A program made the position numbers and the translations under genes. The notes under the pieces were generated by a model, which made no database searches, was not told the origin of the DNA, and saw nothing but the letters and a program-made list of their open reading frames with translations. Positions 7,157-16,204 of a DNA stretch of 28,638 nucleotides are shown here, piece after piece. Origin of the DNA: Oscillospiraceae bacterium (GTDB taxonomy: Bacteria > Bacillota > Clostridia > Oscillospirales > Ruminococcaceae); contig DXNX01000005.1 in the NCBI GenBank assembly GCA_019413245.1, forward strand, positions 1 to 28,638, written 5' to 3'. How positions within the stretch are numbered: the stretch's first letter is position 1; each line of letters begins with the position of its first letter.

Positions 7157-9211
7157 GTGAATCAAGATCCGAATGCAGAGCTGCAGGGTGTTTTTCACCT
7201 GAAAGCACCGTTTTCGCCCACCGGCGACCAGCCGCAGGCTATTGAAGCGCTGGTCAAGGGAATCGAGGCGGGAGATAAAGGCCAGACACTGCTGGGCGTG
7301 ACCGGTTCCGGCAAGACCTTTACCATGGCCAACATCATTGCACAGTGCAACCGGCCCACCCTGATCCTGGAACCCAACAAGACCCTGGCATCCCAGATCT
7401 GCACCGAGATGCGCAGCTTCTTTCCGGACGATGCCGTGGAATATTTTGTTTCTTACTACGATTACTATCAGCCGGAAGCGTATATTCCGTCCACTGATAC
7501 CTATATTGAAAAGGACAGTGCCATCAACGATGAGATCGACCGCCTGCGCCATTCCGCTACGGCGGCCTTGTCGGAGCAGCGCAATGTCATTATCGTGGCC
7601 AGCGTTTCCTGCATCTACTCTCTGGGCGACCCTATCGACTACCGGAGCATGGTCATCAGCCTGCGTCCCGGTATGCAGATGGACCGGGATGAGCTTTGCC
7701 GCCAGCTGGTCAAACTGCAGTATGAGCGCAACGATGTGAATTTCATCCGCAATAAGTTCCGGGTGCGGGGGGACATCGTGGACATCCATCTGGCGTACAA
7801 TGATGAGTTCGCCATCCGGGTGGAATTCTTCGGGGATGAGATCGACCGCATCAGTGAGTTTGACCCTCTGACCGGGGAACGCCGCAACATTATCCGCCAT
7901 GTGGCCATCTTCCCGGCCAGCCATTATATCGTCGGCCCGGAAAAGATGAAGGAAGGCCTTGTCAAAATCAATGAGGAGATGGAGCAGCAGGTCAAGCGCT
8001 TCACCGAAGAAGGCAAGCTCATCGAGGCCCAGCGCATTGCCCAGCGTACCAAGTACGATATGGAAATGCTGCAGGAAGTGGGCATGTGCAAGGGCATCGA
8101 AAACTATTCGGCGGTGCTGTCCGGCCGTGCGCCCGGGTCTACCCCCACGACCCTGCTGGATTACTTCCCCAAAGATTTTCTGCTGATGGTGGACGAAAGT
8201 CATGTCATGCTGCCTCAGATCCGGGGCATGTTCGGCGGGGATTACAGCCGCAAAAAGACCCTGGTGGAATACGGGTTCCGCCTGCCGTCGGCGTTTGACA
8301 ACCGCCCGCTGAAGTTTGAAGAATTTGAATCCAAGGTGGGGCAGACGATCTTCGTCAGCGCCACTCCCGGTGCCTATGAGAGGGAACACTCCTCCCGCGT
8401 GGCGGAACAGGTCATCCGTCCCACCGGTCTGCTGGACCCGCTGATCAGTGTGCGCCCGGTGGAAGGCCAGATCGAGGACCTTCTGGGCGAGATCCGCCTG
8501 CGCATCGACCGGGGCGAACGGGCTCTGGTTACCACCCTGACCGTCAAGATGGCCGAGGACCTGACCGACTTCCTGGAAGAGCACGGCGTCAAAACCAAGT
8601 ATATGCACCATGAGGTGGATACTTTTGAGCGCATGGAGATCATCAAGGATCTGCGAACCGGTGCCATTGATGTCATTGTGGGCATCAACCTGCTGCGCGA
8701 AGGCCTGGACCTGCCGGAAGTATCCCTGATCGCCATCCTGGATGCCGACAAGGAGGGCTTCCTGCGCAGTGAGACCAGCCTTATCCAGACCATCGGCCGT
8801 GCGGCCCGCAATGCCAACGGCGTGGTGCTGATGTATGCCGATGAAGTGACCCCCAGCATGGAGCGGGCCATCACCGAAACGGAGCGCCGCCGCGCCATCC
8901 AGGATGCCTACAACCAGGAACACGGCATCACTCCCAAGACCATCGTCAAGGCCATTGGCGGCGGGCTGGAGATCAGCATGTCGGAAGAAAACAAAAAGAT
9001 GCGCCGCAACCGCATGAGCCGCGCCGAGCGGGAACAGACCATCGCCCGGCTGACCAAGGAAATGAAGGAAGCGGCCCGCCTGCTGCAATTCGAGCACGCC
9101 GCCTTCCTGCGGGATGAGATCGAACGGCTGCAGCGCGGAGAAGACCCCACCAACAAAGAGGAAAGCCCGAAACGCCCGGCGGGCAAAGCCAGAAAAGGCA
9201 GGAGGAAATAA
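7157..9211 (+). CDS. uvrB: Excinuclease ABC subunit B
   Basis: This 684-residue UvrB takes over damaged DNA from UvrA and recruits UvrC for nucleotide excision repair. Walker A GVTGSGKT is at 47-54, the damage-verifying beta-hairpin tyrosines are at 100-104 (YYDYYQPEAYIP), helicase motif VI TIGRAARN is near 545, and a C-terminal UVR domain for UvrC contact is at about 630-660. The start is GTG 7157 behind AGGGGGA; an ATG at 7150 is out of frame. Length is normal with a short basic tail. It is the first gene of a two-gene operon with uvrA, whose start lies 3 bases after this stop. Confidence 0.97.
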   Translation: MNQDPNAELQGVFHLKAPFSPTGDQPQAIEALVKGIEAGDKGQTLLGVTGSGKTFTMANIIAQCNRPTLILEPNKTLASQICTEMRSFFPDDAVEYFVSYYDYYQPEAYIPSTDTYIEKDSAINDEIDRLRHSATAALSEQRNVIIVASVSCIYSLGDPIDYRSMVISLRPGMQMDRDELCRQLVKLQYERNDVNFIRNKFRVRGDIVDIHLAYNDEFAIRVEFFGDEIDRISEFDPLTGERRNIIRHVAIFPASHYIVGPEKMKEGLVKINEEMEQQVKRFTEEGKLIEAQRIAQRTKYDMEMLQEVGMCKGIENYSAVLSGRAPGSTPTTLLDYFPKDFLLMVDESHVMLPQIRGMFGGDYSRKKTLVEYGFRLPSAFDNRPLKFEEFESKVGQTIFVSATPGAYEREHSSRVAEQVIRPTGLLDPLISVRPVEGQIEDLLGEIRLRIDRGERALVTTLTVKMAEDLTDFLEEHGVKTKYMHHEVDTFERMEIIKDLRTGAIDVIVGINLLREGLDLPEVSLIAILDADKEGFLRSETSLIQTIGRAARNANGVVLMYADEVTPSMERAITETERRRAIQDAYNQEHGITPKTIVKAIGGGLEISMSEENKKMRRNRMSRAEREQTIARLTKEMKEAARLLQFEHAAFLRDEIERLQRGEDPTNKEESPKRPAGKARKGRRK

Positions 9212-9217
9212 CCGTTG
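9201..9217 (+). promoter_or_regulatory. Ribosome binding site and TTG start of uvrA
   Basis: GGAGGAAA at 9201-9208 lies inside the last codons of uvrB and is 6 bases from TTG 9215. No ATG or GTG fits as well, so TTG is taken as the start, with likely translational coupling to uvrB. Confidence 0.75.
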
Positions 9218-12136
9218 AGTCCTTCCAAAAAAATCGAGATCGATGCCAACCAGCGCATCGTCATCAAGGGTGCGCGGGAACATAACCTGAAAAATGTGAA
9301 CCTGACGCTGCCCCGCAATAAGTTGATCGTTATGACCGGCCTTTCCGGGTCTGGCAAGTCCAGCCTGGCATTTGATACTATCTACGCCGATGGACAGCGC
9401 CGGTATATGGAAAGTCTGTCCAGCTATGCCCGGCAGTTCCTGGGCCAGATGGAAAAGCCGGATGTGGACGAGATCACCGGCCTTTCCCCGGCCATCTCTA
9501 TCGACCAGAAGACCACCAGCCACAACCCACGTTCCACGGTGGGCACCGTTACCGAGATTTACGACTATCTGCGTCTGATGTACGCTCGTATCGGCGTTCC
9601 GCACTGCCCGATCTGCGGCCGGGTCATCTCCCAGCAGAGCGTGGACGAGATGGTGGACGAAGTTCTGAAGCTGCCCGAGCGCACCCGCTTCCAGGTGCTG
9701 GCACCGGTGGTGCGCGGCCGCAAGGGCACCCAGGCCAAGGAACTGGATGCCGCCCGCCGTGCCGGTTACGCCCGCGTGCGCATCGACGGCAACATGTATG
9801 ACCTGGAAGAAGAAATCAAGCTGGAGAAGAACATCAAGCACACGGTGGAGATCGTGGTGGACCGACTGTCCATCAATGACTCCGTGCGCAGCCGCCTGGC
9901 AGACTCCATCGAGTCCGCTCTGGCACTTACCGGCGGCCTGGTCACGGTGGATGTCATTGATGGAGAGCCCATGACCTTCAGTCAGAACTATGCCTGTCCG
10001 GAACACGGCTTTTCCATCGAGGAACTGAACCCGCGCATGTTCAGCTTCAACAATCCCTTTGGTGCCTGCGAAACCTGCACCGGCCTGGGCACTTTCATGA
10101 AGGTGGACCCGGCCCGTATTCTCCCGGATAAGCGAAAATCTATCCGAGAGGGTGCCATCAAGGCCAGCGGCTGGTATTACGCCGAAGGTTCCGTGTCGGA
10201 AATGTACTACAAAGCGCTGGGCAAGCGGTATGGCTTCACCCTGGATACCCCCATAAAAGATATGTGCGAGGAAGCGGTGCATGCCATCCTGTACGGTACC
10301 GGCGGGGAAAAGCTCGAACTCCAGAGGGAAAATATGTTCGGCTCCGGCACCTATTACAATGAGTTTGAGGGCATTGTACCCAATCTGGAACGGCGTTTCC
10401 GCGAAACCAGCAGCGAGTGGGTCAAAGAGGAAATTGCCCTGGTCATGTCCAGCGAGGAATGTCCCACCTGCCACGGCCGGCGCCTGAAACCGGCCAGCCT
10501 GGCGGTCACGGTGGGCGGCATCAACATCGCGGATTTCTGTGATATGAGCGTGCAGCAGGAGCTGGAGTTTATCCAGAATGCCAAGGTTTCCGAGCGGGAC
10601 GAGATGATCGGCGCTCCCATCTTCAAGGAAGTGCGGGAACGTCTGGGCTTTCTGAACAGTGTGGGCCTGGGGTACCTGACCTTGTCCCGCGGCGCAGCAT
10701 CCCTGTCCGGCGGCGAAAGCCAGCGCATCCGCCTGGCTACCCAGATCGGCAGTGCCCTGACCGGTGTGCTGTATGTGCTGGACGAACCCAGTATCGGTCT
10801 GCACCAGCGGGACAACGATAAACTGATCGCTACCATGAAACGCCTGCGCGATCTGGGCAACACCCTGATCGTGGTGGAACATGACGAAGATACCATGCGG
10901 CAGGCGGATTTCCTGGTAGACGTGGGCCCCGGGGCCGGTGTTCACGGCGGTGAGATCGTGGCAGCCGGCAGCGTGGCGGATGTGTGCAAGACCAAGCGCA
11001 GCATCACCGGCCAGTATCTGTCAGGCCGAAAATTTGTGGAAGTGCCGGACCACCGCCGCCCCGGCAACGGTAAGTTCCTGCGGGTGGTCAAGGCCCGGGA
11101 AAACAACCTCCAGAATATTACGGTAGACTTCCCGCTGGGAAAAATGGTCTGTGTGACCGGTGTGTCCGGCTCCGGCAAGTCCACCCTGGTCAACGAGATC
11201 TTGTACAAGACACTGGCTGCGGCCATGAACGGTGCCCGCAGTCGTCCCGGCCAGTGTGATGAGGTGCAGGGCATGGAATGGGTGGACAAGGTCATCGGTA
11301 TCGACCAGTCGCCCATCGGCCGCACCCCACGTTCCAACCCGGCCACCTATACCGGTGTGTTCAGTGATATCCGGACCCTGTTTGCCAATACGCAGGACGC
11401 CAAAGCCCGGGGCTATGGACCGGGGCGATTCAGCTTCAACGTCAAGGGCGGCCGCTGTGAAGCCTGCGAGGGCGGCGGTATCCTGCAGATCGAAATGCAT
11501 TTCCTGCCGGATATTTATGTGCCCTGCGATGTCTGCAAGGGCAAGCGCTACAATCGGGAAACCCTGGAAGTGCATTACCGGGACAAGAACATCTCGGATG
11601 TGCTGAATATGACGGTGGAGGAAGCCTGTGTCTTCTTTGCCAACCAGCCCAAGATTGCCCGCAAACTGCAGACCTTGCAGGAGGTGGGACTTGGTTATAT
11701 CGAACTGGGACAGGCAGCCACGACCCTGTCCGGCGGCGAAGCCCAGCGCGTGAAGCTGGCCAACGAGCTGGCACGGCGGGATACCGGGCAGACGGTGTAT
11801 ATTCTGGATGAGCCCACCACCGGTCTGCATGTGGCTGATGTGCACCGCCTGGTCAAAGTGCTGGACAAGCTGGTGGATGCCGGAAATACGGTCATCGTCA
11901 TTGAGCATAATTTGGATGTTATCAAGCGGGCCGATTATATCATCGACCTGGGTCCGGAAGGCGGCAGCGGCGGCGGTCAGGTGGTGGCCACCGGTACGCC
12001 GGAGGAGGTGGCGGAAAATCCGGCCTCCTATACCGGGCGGTACCTCAAGCCGGTGCTGGAACGAGCCAGGCAGCTTCAGCAACAGGCCGAGGCGGAAAAG
12101 CCCAAAGCAACCCGGAAAAAAACGGCAAAAGCATGA
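9215..12136 (+). CDS. uvrA: Excinuclease ABC subunit A
   Basis: This 973-residue damage-recognition ATPase loads UvrB on DNA. It has two ABC ATPase modules: the first Walker A TGLSGSGKSS at 41-50 and the second VSGSGKST near 650, with signatures LSGGESQR and LSGGEAQR and Walker B motifs YVLDEPS and YILDEPTTG. The UvrA zinc modules are visible: CPEHG...CETC around 260-287 (a His replaces the second Cys, as in many Gram-positive UvrA) and CEAC...CDVC starting at Cys748. It is slightly longer than E. coli UvrA (940) because of a Lys/Ala/Gln-rich C-terminal tail. Translation starts at TTG 9215, coupled to uvrB; an intrinsic terminator follows the stop. Confidence 0.97.
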   Translation: MSPSKKIEIDANQRIVIKGAREHNLKNVNLTLPRNKLIVMTGLSGSGKSSLAFDTIYADGQRRYMESLSSYARQFLGQMEKPDVDEITGLSPAISIDQKTTSHNPRSTVGTVTEIYDYLRLMYARIGVPHCPICGRVISQQSVDEMVDEVLKLPERTRFQVLAPVVRGRKGTQAKELDAARRAGYARVRIDGNMYDLEEEIKLEKNIKHTVEIVVDRLSINDSVRSRLADSIESALALTGGLVTVDVIDGEPMTFSQNYACPEHGFSIEELNPRMFSFNNPFGACETCTGLGTFMKVDPARILPDKRKSIREGAIKASGWYYAEGSVSEMYYKALGKRYGFTLDTPIKDMCEEAVHAILYGTGGEKLELQRENMFGSGTYYNEFEGIVPNLERRFRETSSEWVKEEIALVMSSEECPTCHGRRLKPASLAVTVGGINIADFCDMSVQQELEFIQNAKVSERDEMIGAPIFKEVRERLGFLNSVGLGYLTLSRGAASLSGGESQRIRLATQIGSALTGVLYVLDEPSIGLHQRDNDKLIATMKRLRDLGNTLIVVEHDEDTMRQADFLVDVGPGAGVHGGEIVAAGSVADVCKTKRSITGQYLSGRKFVEVPDHRRPGNGKFLRVVKARENNLQNITVDFPLGKMVCVTGVSGSGKSTLVNEILYKTLAAAMNGARSRPGQCDEVQGMEWVDKVIGIDQSPIGRTPRSNPATYTGVFSDIRTLFANTQDAKARGYGPGRFSFNVKGGRCEACEGGGILQIEMHFLPDIYVPCDVCKGKRYNRETLEVHYRDKNISDVLNMTVEEACVFFANQPKIARKLQTLQEVGLGYIELGQAATTLSGGEAQRVKLANELARRDTGQTVYILDEPTTGLHVADVHRLVKVLDKLVDAGNTVIVIEHNLDVIKRADYIIDLGPEGGSGGGQVVATGTPEEVAENPASYTGRYLKPVLERARQLQQQAEAEKPKATRKKTAKA

Positions 12137-12140
12137 GAGA

Positions 12141-12190
12141 ACAAGCCTTCGGGGTTCTGCTGTGCGGCAGATGCTCCGGGGGCTTGTTTT
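12141..12190 (+). terminator. Intrinsic terminator of uvrBA
   Basis: ACAAGCC (12141-12147) pairs with GGCTTGT (12181-12187), with further pairing of CGGGG and CTCCG inside, followed by a short T-run. It begins 4 bases after the uvrA stop. Confidence 0.75.
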
Positions 12191-12242
12191 GTGTTGCGCA
12201 CACTCATTTTCTTCTGCGGAGCAGTAAAACAGGAAACAGGAC

Positions 12243-12271
12243 TTGCAACCTGCAAAATGGTTCGATAAAAT
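12243..12271 (+). promoter_or_regulatory. Promoter of the sensor kinase gene
   Basis: TTGCAA (12243-12248) and TAAAAT (12266-12271) are spaced by exactly 17 bases. The expected start near 12278 gives a leader of about 98 bases. Confidence 0.65.
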
Positions 12272-12325
12272 AAAAATGACCATCCGACAGAAGTACCTGT
12301 GCGTATAGCCATGCGGGGTGCAAAA

Positions 12326-12357
12326 CCATCCTTTGCTGCAAGGGCAAACAGGATTGG
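12326..12357 (+). promoter_or_regulatory. Bulged hairpin in the sensor kinase leader
   Basis: An 11-bp stem with two bulges (12326-12336 with 12344-12357) and a 7-base loop TGCAAGG ends 18 bases before the start codon. The kinase lacks a strong Shine-Dalgarno site (only AGGCGG nearby). No match to a riboswitch class is evident. Confidence 0.4.
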
Positions 12358-12375
12358 CTCCAGGCGGCAATTCTA

Positions 12376-14967
12376 ATGAAAATTGGACGGATAAAGTCTA
12401 TGTGGGGAAAAAACAACATCATAAAAAAGACAGGAACCGCAGGGCAGGACAGAACGCTCTGGCTGAATATTGCGCTTATTGTGGCTTTTTTCGCGGTTAT
12501 GTCCCTGGGTATTTATCTGGTGCGGGACAAACTGCTCTACAATGCCAACGAGATGGGCAATAATCTGGCTCAAAGCTACTCCAATGAAGAGGAAACACGT
12601 ATTTCCATCTATGAAATGTTCCTGACCATGTGCGCCCTGTACACGGATGCGGCCATTGACAATGCAGATCCGGAGCAGGCCATGCAGCAGGGACTGGAAG
12701 AATATGCGGACTATATGTCTCAGGTCCTGGGCGCGAACATTATCGACCCTTACGCCGTTGTCAACGGCAAAATTGTGGCTGCCAATCCCTGGGAAGGGGA
12801 CGGAAACTACGATTACAGCCAGAAAGAATGGTATACCGAGGCGCTGGCAACAGATGGGAAAATCGTATTCACCGATGTGTATGTGGATGCTATCACAGGG
12901 CAGAAACTGGTTACGCTGTCGGTTAAACTGCACGGAGAAGGCAATGTCCTGGCCTTCGATATTCTGATGGATGATTTCCACGCCCTGAAAAACAAGATCG
13001 AATTGCCGGAAGGCAGCACCTACTTTTTGTTTGATGCCAGTGGCACCCTGATTTATCTCACTGGCGGGTATGACGTGGATAACTCTGCGGTCCAGCAGTA
13101 TGCGGCGCAGCTTCTAGCCGGCGTGCGGGACGGCTCGTTCGAAAGTCATACCGCGACCTTCAAAGGTCTGGACGGCCAGATGCAGGGGATCTATTATTAC
13201 GAGATGAGCAATGGTTGGACGTCCATTGTAACCTTCTCCTTGCAGCAGATTTTGTATGGTACCAGCAACAGTACCTCCATGTACCTGCTGACCGGTATTT
13301 TTGTGATTTTGCTTTTGGCGGTCATCGTTTCGATCCTGCGGGAATACGCCGAAAAGCGGAAGGTCAAATATATCTCGGATACATTGCAGATTCTGGGCGA
13401 TACCTATTATGCCATCTACCGAATCAACTTCGAGACCGGTACCTATGAGACCATCAAATCGTCGTCCGATTTGGAGGAGGCTCTGGGCAAGAACGGGGAG
13501 TATGAGTATCTTCTGAATACATTGTCTTCGGTAGTGGAGGACAGCACTTACGAAGAATTCAAGAAAAACTTCAACCTGGATAATATCCGGCAGCTGGTCC
13601 AGTCCCACATTTACGAATTCGGCGGGGATTATCAGCGCCGCTTCCGGGAAGGCCGCAAGTGGGTCAGCATAAAAATCGTGTACAATAAGGCCCTGGGATT
13701 GAATGAAGTCATTATGTGCTTCCGGGAAATCGATGTGGAGAAAAAGAAGGAGCTGCGCCAGCATGAGCTGCTGGAACAGGCACTGGAAAATGCCAAGCGT
13801 GCCGCCAGCAAAAAGACCATGTTCTTCTCCAGCATGTCCCATGATATGCGCACCCCGCTGAATGCCATTTCCGGTATGAGCAAACTGGCGCGACAGCATG
13901 TACAGGAACCCGAAAAGGTTGAGGAGTACCTGACCAAAATCGATACATCCAGTCGCCAGCTGACGGCATTGGTCAATGACATTCTGGATATGGCACGGCT
14001 GGAACAGGGCGTGGAGAGCACGCTGAACTGCCAGCCGATGGATATTGTGCAGAGCGTGAGCGAGACGGCGGAACTGTTCCGGGAGCAGGCACAGCAGGAG
14101 GATCGTCGGTATGAGGTGGTGCTGGATGTGCGGGACCGGATGGTCAACGCAGACGCATTCCGCCTGAACCAGGTGCTGAACAATCTGCTTTCCAACGCTT
14201 TCAAGTACAGTCGGGAAGGGGACAGCATACGGCTGGAACTGCGGCAGGCAGCCCGGCGGGAAAGCCGCGGACAGTATCAGATCATCGTGGAAGATTCGGG
14301 CATTGGTATGACGGAAAGCTTCCAGGAACGGTTGTTTGAGCCCTTTGCCCGGGAAACGGTGTTTGCGCCCACCAAAGCAACGGGAACCGGGCTGGGAATG
14401 CCTATTGTCAAGGGGCTTGTCCAGCAGATGAGTGGTGAAATCACCGTGCAGAGCAAGCTGGGAGAAGGCAGTCGTTTTGTTGTGTCCCTGCCGCTGCAGA
14501 TCGTGGAGGCGGCGCCGGAGCCGGAGCAGCCGCCGCTGACAGAACTGGAACCCTTTACGCTGGAAGGCAAGCGTATGATCGTGGCAGAAGACAACGAATT
14601 GAATATGGAGATCACCACCGAATTCCTTTCTATGCTGGGTGTGGATGTCCTGCAGGCCTGGAACGGGCGGGAAGCCGTCGAACGCTTTGCCCGGGAAAAA
14701 GAGGGAAGCGTGGATGCGATTCTGATGGATATGCAGATGCCGGAGATGGATGGCTGTGCCGCCTGCCGGAAAATTCGTTCCATGGACCGGCCGGATGCTG
14801 CCAGTGTTCCGATCATTGCGGTCACGGCCAACGCTTTTGCCGAAGATATTGCCAAGACCACCGAGGCCGGCATGAATGCCCACATTTCCAAACCCATTGA
14901 CTTCAAACTGCTTTCTGATCTGCTGCAAAAACTGGCACAGGAAAAACATGAACCGGGAGAACACTGA
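12376..14967 (+). CDS. Hybrid sensor histidine kinase with extracellular Cache-like domain and receiver domain
   Basis: This 863-residue membrane protein has one transmembrane helix at about 29-48 and a second at 302-322, enclosing about 250 extracellular residues that look like a dCache-type ligand-binding domain (YDYSQKEWYTEAL...TDVYVDAITGQ). A PAS-like region follows at about 335-455, then HisKA with SMSHDMRTPLN (phosphorylated His489), HATPase_c with NLLSNAFKYS, DSGIGM and GTGLGM, and a C-terminal receiver domain with acceptor Asp785 (LMDMQMPEMDG). No separate response regulator or phosphotransfer gene is adjacent, so the output partner is unknown. The start at ATG 12376 is uncertain because the binding site is weak; ATG 12400 is an alternative. 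The aldo/keto reductase gene starts 6 bases after its stop, suggesting one transcript. The ligand is unknown. Confidence 0.9.
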   Translation: MKIGRIKSMWGKNNIIKKTGTAGQDRTLWLNIALIVAFFAVMSLGIYLVRDKLLYNANEMGNNLAQSYSNEEETRISIYEMFLTMCALYTDAAIDNADPEQAMQQGLEEYADYMSQVLGANIIDPYAVVNGKIVAANPWEGDGNYDYSQKEWYTEALATDGKIVFTDVYVDAITGQKLVTLSVKLHGEGNVLAFDILMDDFHALKNKIELPEGSTYFLFDASGTLIYLTGGYDVDNSAVQQYAAQLLAGVRDGSFESHTATFKGLDGQMQGIYYYEMSNGWTSIVTFSLQQILYGTSNSTSMYLLTGIFVILLLAVIVSILREYAEKRKVKYISDTLQILGDTYYAIYRINFETGTYETIKSSSDLEEALGKNGEYEYLLNTLSSVVEDSTYEEFKKNFNLDNIRQLVQSHIYEFGGDYQRRFREGRKWVSIKIVYNKALGLNEVIMCFREIDVEKKKELRQHELLEQALENAKRAASKKTMFFSSMSHDMRTPLNAISGMSKLARQHVQEPEKVEEYLTKIDTSSRQLTALVNDILDMARLEQGVESTLNCQPMDIVQSVSETAELFREQAQQEDRRYEVVLDVRDRMVNADAFRLNQVLNNLLSNAFKYSREGDSIRLELRQAARRESRGQYQIIVEDSGIGMTESFQERLFEPFARETVFAPTKATGTGLGMPIVKGLVQQMSGEITVQSKLGEGSRFVVSLPLQIVEAAPEPEQPPLTELEPFTLEGKRMIVAEDNELNMEITTEFLSMLGVDVLQAWNGREAVERFAREKEGSVDAILMDMQMPEMDGCAACRKIRSMDRPDAASVPIIAVTANAFAEDIAKTTEAGMNAHISKPIDFKLLSDLLQKLAQEKHEPGEH

Positions 14968-14973
14968 AACTTC

Positions 14974-16161
14974 ATGCAATACCGAAACGATAAAACCGGA
15001 TTTCCTATTTCCATCCTTGGCTATGGCTGCATGCGCTTCACCAAAAAAGGAACAGCCATTGACCTGGACAAGGCGGAAACAGAAATTCTGCATGCCATTG
15101 AGCAGGGCGTGAACTACTTTGATACCGCTTATATCTATCCGGGCAGTGAGGCAGTTCTGGGCGAGATTCTGGCCCGCAACCACTGCAGGGACAAGGTCCG
15201 CATTGCCAGCAAGCTGCCCCAGTATCTGGTACGCAGCAGCGCGGACCTGGAGCGCTATTTCTCCGAGCAGCTGCGCCGCCTGAAAACGGACCACATCGAT
15301 TACTACCTGATGCACATGCTCACCGACGTGGAAAGCTGGCACAAGCTGGAAAAGACCGGCGTCCGGGAATGGCTGGCTGAAAAGCGCCGCCTGGGCCAGA
15401 TCGGGCAGGTCGGCTTTTCCTTTCACGGCAATACACCCATGTTCCGCAAACTGTTGGAGGTATACGACTGGGATTTCTGCCAGATTCAATATAACTATCT
15501 GGATGAAAACAGCCAGGCAGGGCGGGCCGGTCTGCAGGCAGCGGCCGCAAAGGGATTGCCGGTCATCATTATGGAACCGCTGCGCGGCGGCAAACTGGTG
15601 AATCTGCTGCCCGAACAGGCGCGCAACCGGTTTGCCCGTGACAAGAACGGATGGTCCGCAGCCGAATGGGCCCTGCGCTGGCTTTGGAACCAGCCGGAGG
15701 TGACCTGTGTGCTTTCCGGCATGAACAGCCTGGAAATGCTGGACGAAAACTGCAGGATTGCCTCCGACGTACAGACCGGAGCGTTCACCGACCACGAATT
15801 TGAGGTTCTGGATGCAGTCAAGGCCGACATCGAGCAGAAGGTCAAAGCCCCCTGCACCGGCTGCGGATACTGCATGCCCTGCCCCAAGGGGGTGGACATC
15901 CCGAGCGCCTTCCGCTGCTACAATGCCATGTATACCGAGAACTGCTGGACCGGTCGCCGGGAATACTGGCAGGTGGTTTCTCTGCGCCGGGAACCGGCCT
16001 TTGCCACCCAGTGTGTGGAGTGCGGGGCCTGTGAGCAGCATTGCCCGCAGCATCTGCCCATCCGGTCCCTGCTTAAAGAGGCGGATAAGGAGCTGCGCCC
16101 CTGGCCGTACCGTGCAGCCAGCTGGATGGCCCGAAAGTACCTGTTCGGCAAGACAAAATAA
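14974..16161 (+). CDS. Aldo/keto reductase with C-terminal ferredoxin-type Fe-S motifs
   Basis: This 395-residue oxidoreductase joins an aldo/keto reductase barrel to an iron-sulphur tail. The catalytic tetrad is visible as Asp50, Tyr55, Lys80 and His114 (DTAYIYPGSE, SKLP, YLMH). The tail has CxxCxxCxxC at 294-303 and a ferredoxin-type CxxCxxCxxxCP at 347-358, enough for one or two clusters. Such fusions are common in anaerobic Firmicutes; substrates are not established. The start has only a distant GGGAGA about 13 bases upstream, and translation may be coupled to the sensor kinase ending 6 bases before. No obvious terminator follows; the next promoter begins within 15 bases. Confidence 0.9.
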   Translation: MQYRNDKTGFPISILGYGCMRFTKKGTAIDLDKAETEILHAIEQGVNYFDTAYIYPGSEAVLGEILARNHCRDKVRIASKLPQYLVRSSADLERYFSEQLRRLKTDHIDYYLMHMLTDVESWHKLEKTGVREWLAEKRRLGQIGQVGFSFHGNTPMFRKLLEVYDWDFCQIQYNYLDENSQAGRAGLQAAAAKGLPVIIMEPLRGGKLVNLLPEQARNRFARDKNGWSAAEWALRWLWNQPEVTCVLSGMNSLEMLDENCRIASDVQTGAFTDHEFEVLDAVKADIEQKVKAPCTGCGYCMPCPKGVDIPSAFRCYNAMYTENCWTGRREYWQVVSLRREPAFATQCVECGACEQHCPQHLPIRSLLKEADKELRPWPYRAASWMARKYLFGKTK

Positions 16162-16169
16162 ATGGTGAA

Positions 16170-16201
16170 TTGCTTGACAAGCAAGAAATCCATGATAAAA
16201 T
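16170..16201 (+). promoter_or_regulatory. Strong promoter with a palindrome over its -35 box, upstream of the polyamine operon
   Basis: A consensus TTGACA (16174-16179) and TAAAAT (16196-16201) are 16 bases apart. The -35 lies within a perfect inverted repeat, TTGCTTG-A-CAAGCAA (16170-16184), so a dimeric repressor bound there would block RNA polymerase. Expected transcription start is near 16207-16209. Confidence 0.75.
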
Positions 16202-16204
16202 AAT

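Noticed and set aside
9996..10080. Damaged zinc finger in UvrA because CPEHG lacks the second Cys
   Set aside because: His at this place is a common variant in Gram-positive UvrA proteins and can still bind zinc.
6968..10945. A 1325-codon open frame on the minus strand across recQ end, uvrB and uvrA
   Set aside because: It is wholly antisense to well-supported uvrB and uvrA, is His/Gln/Asp-rich without any domain, and arises from GC-biased third positions of the real genes.
12278..12375. c-di-GMP riboswitch in the sensor kinase leader, suggested by GCAAGGGCAAAC
   Set aside because: Only one short segment resembles the consensus; the second conserved half and the tetraloop/receptor are missing and the leader is too short.
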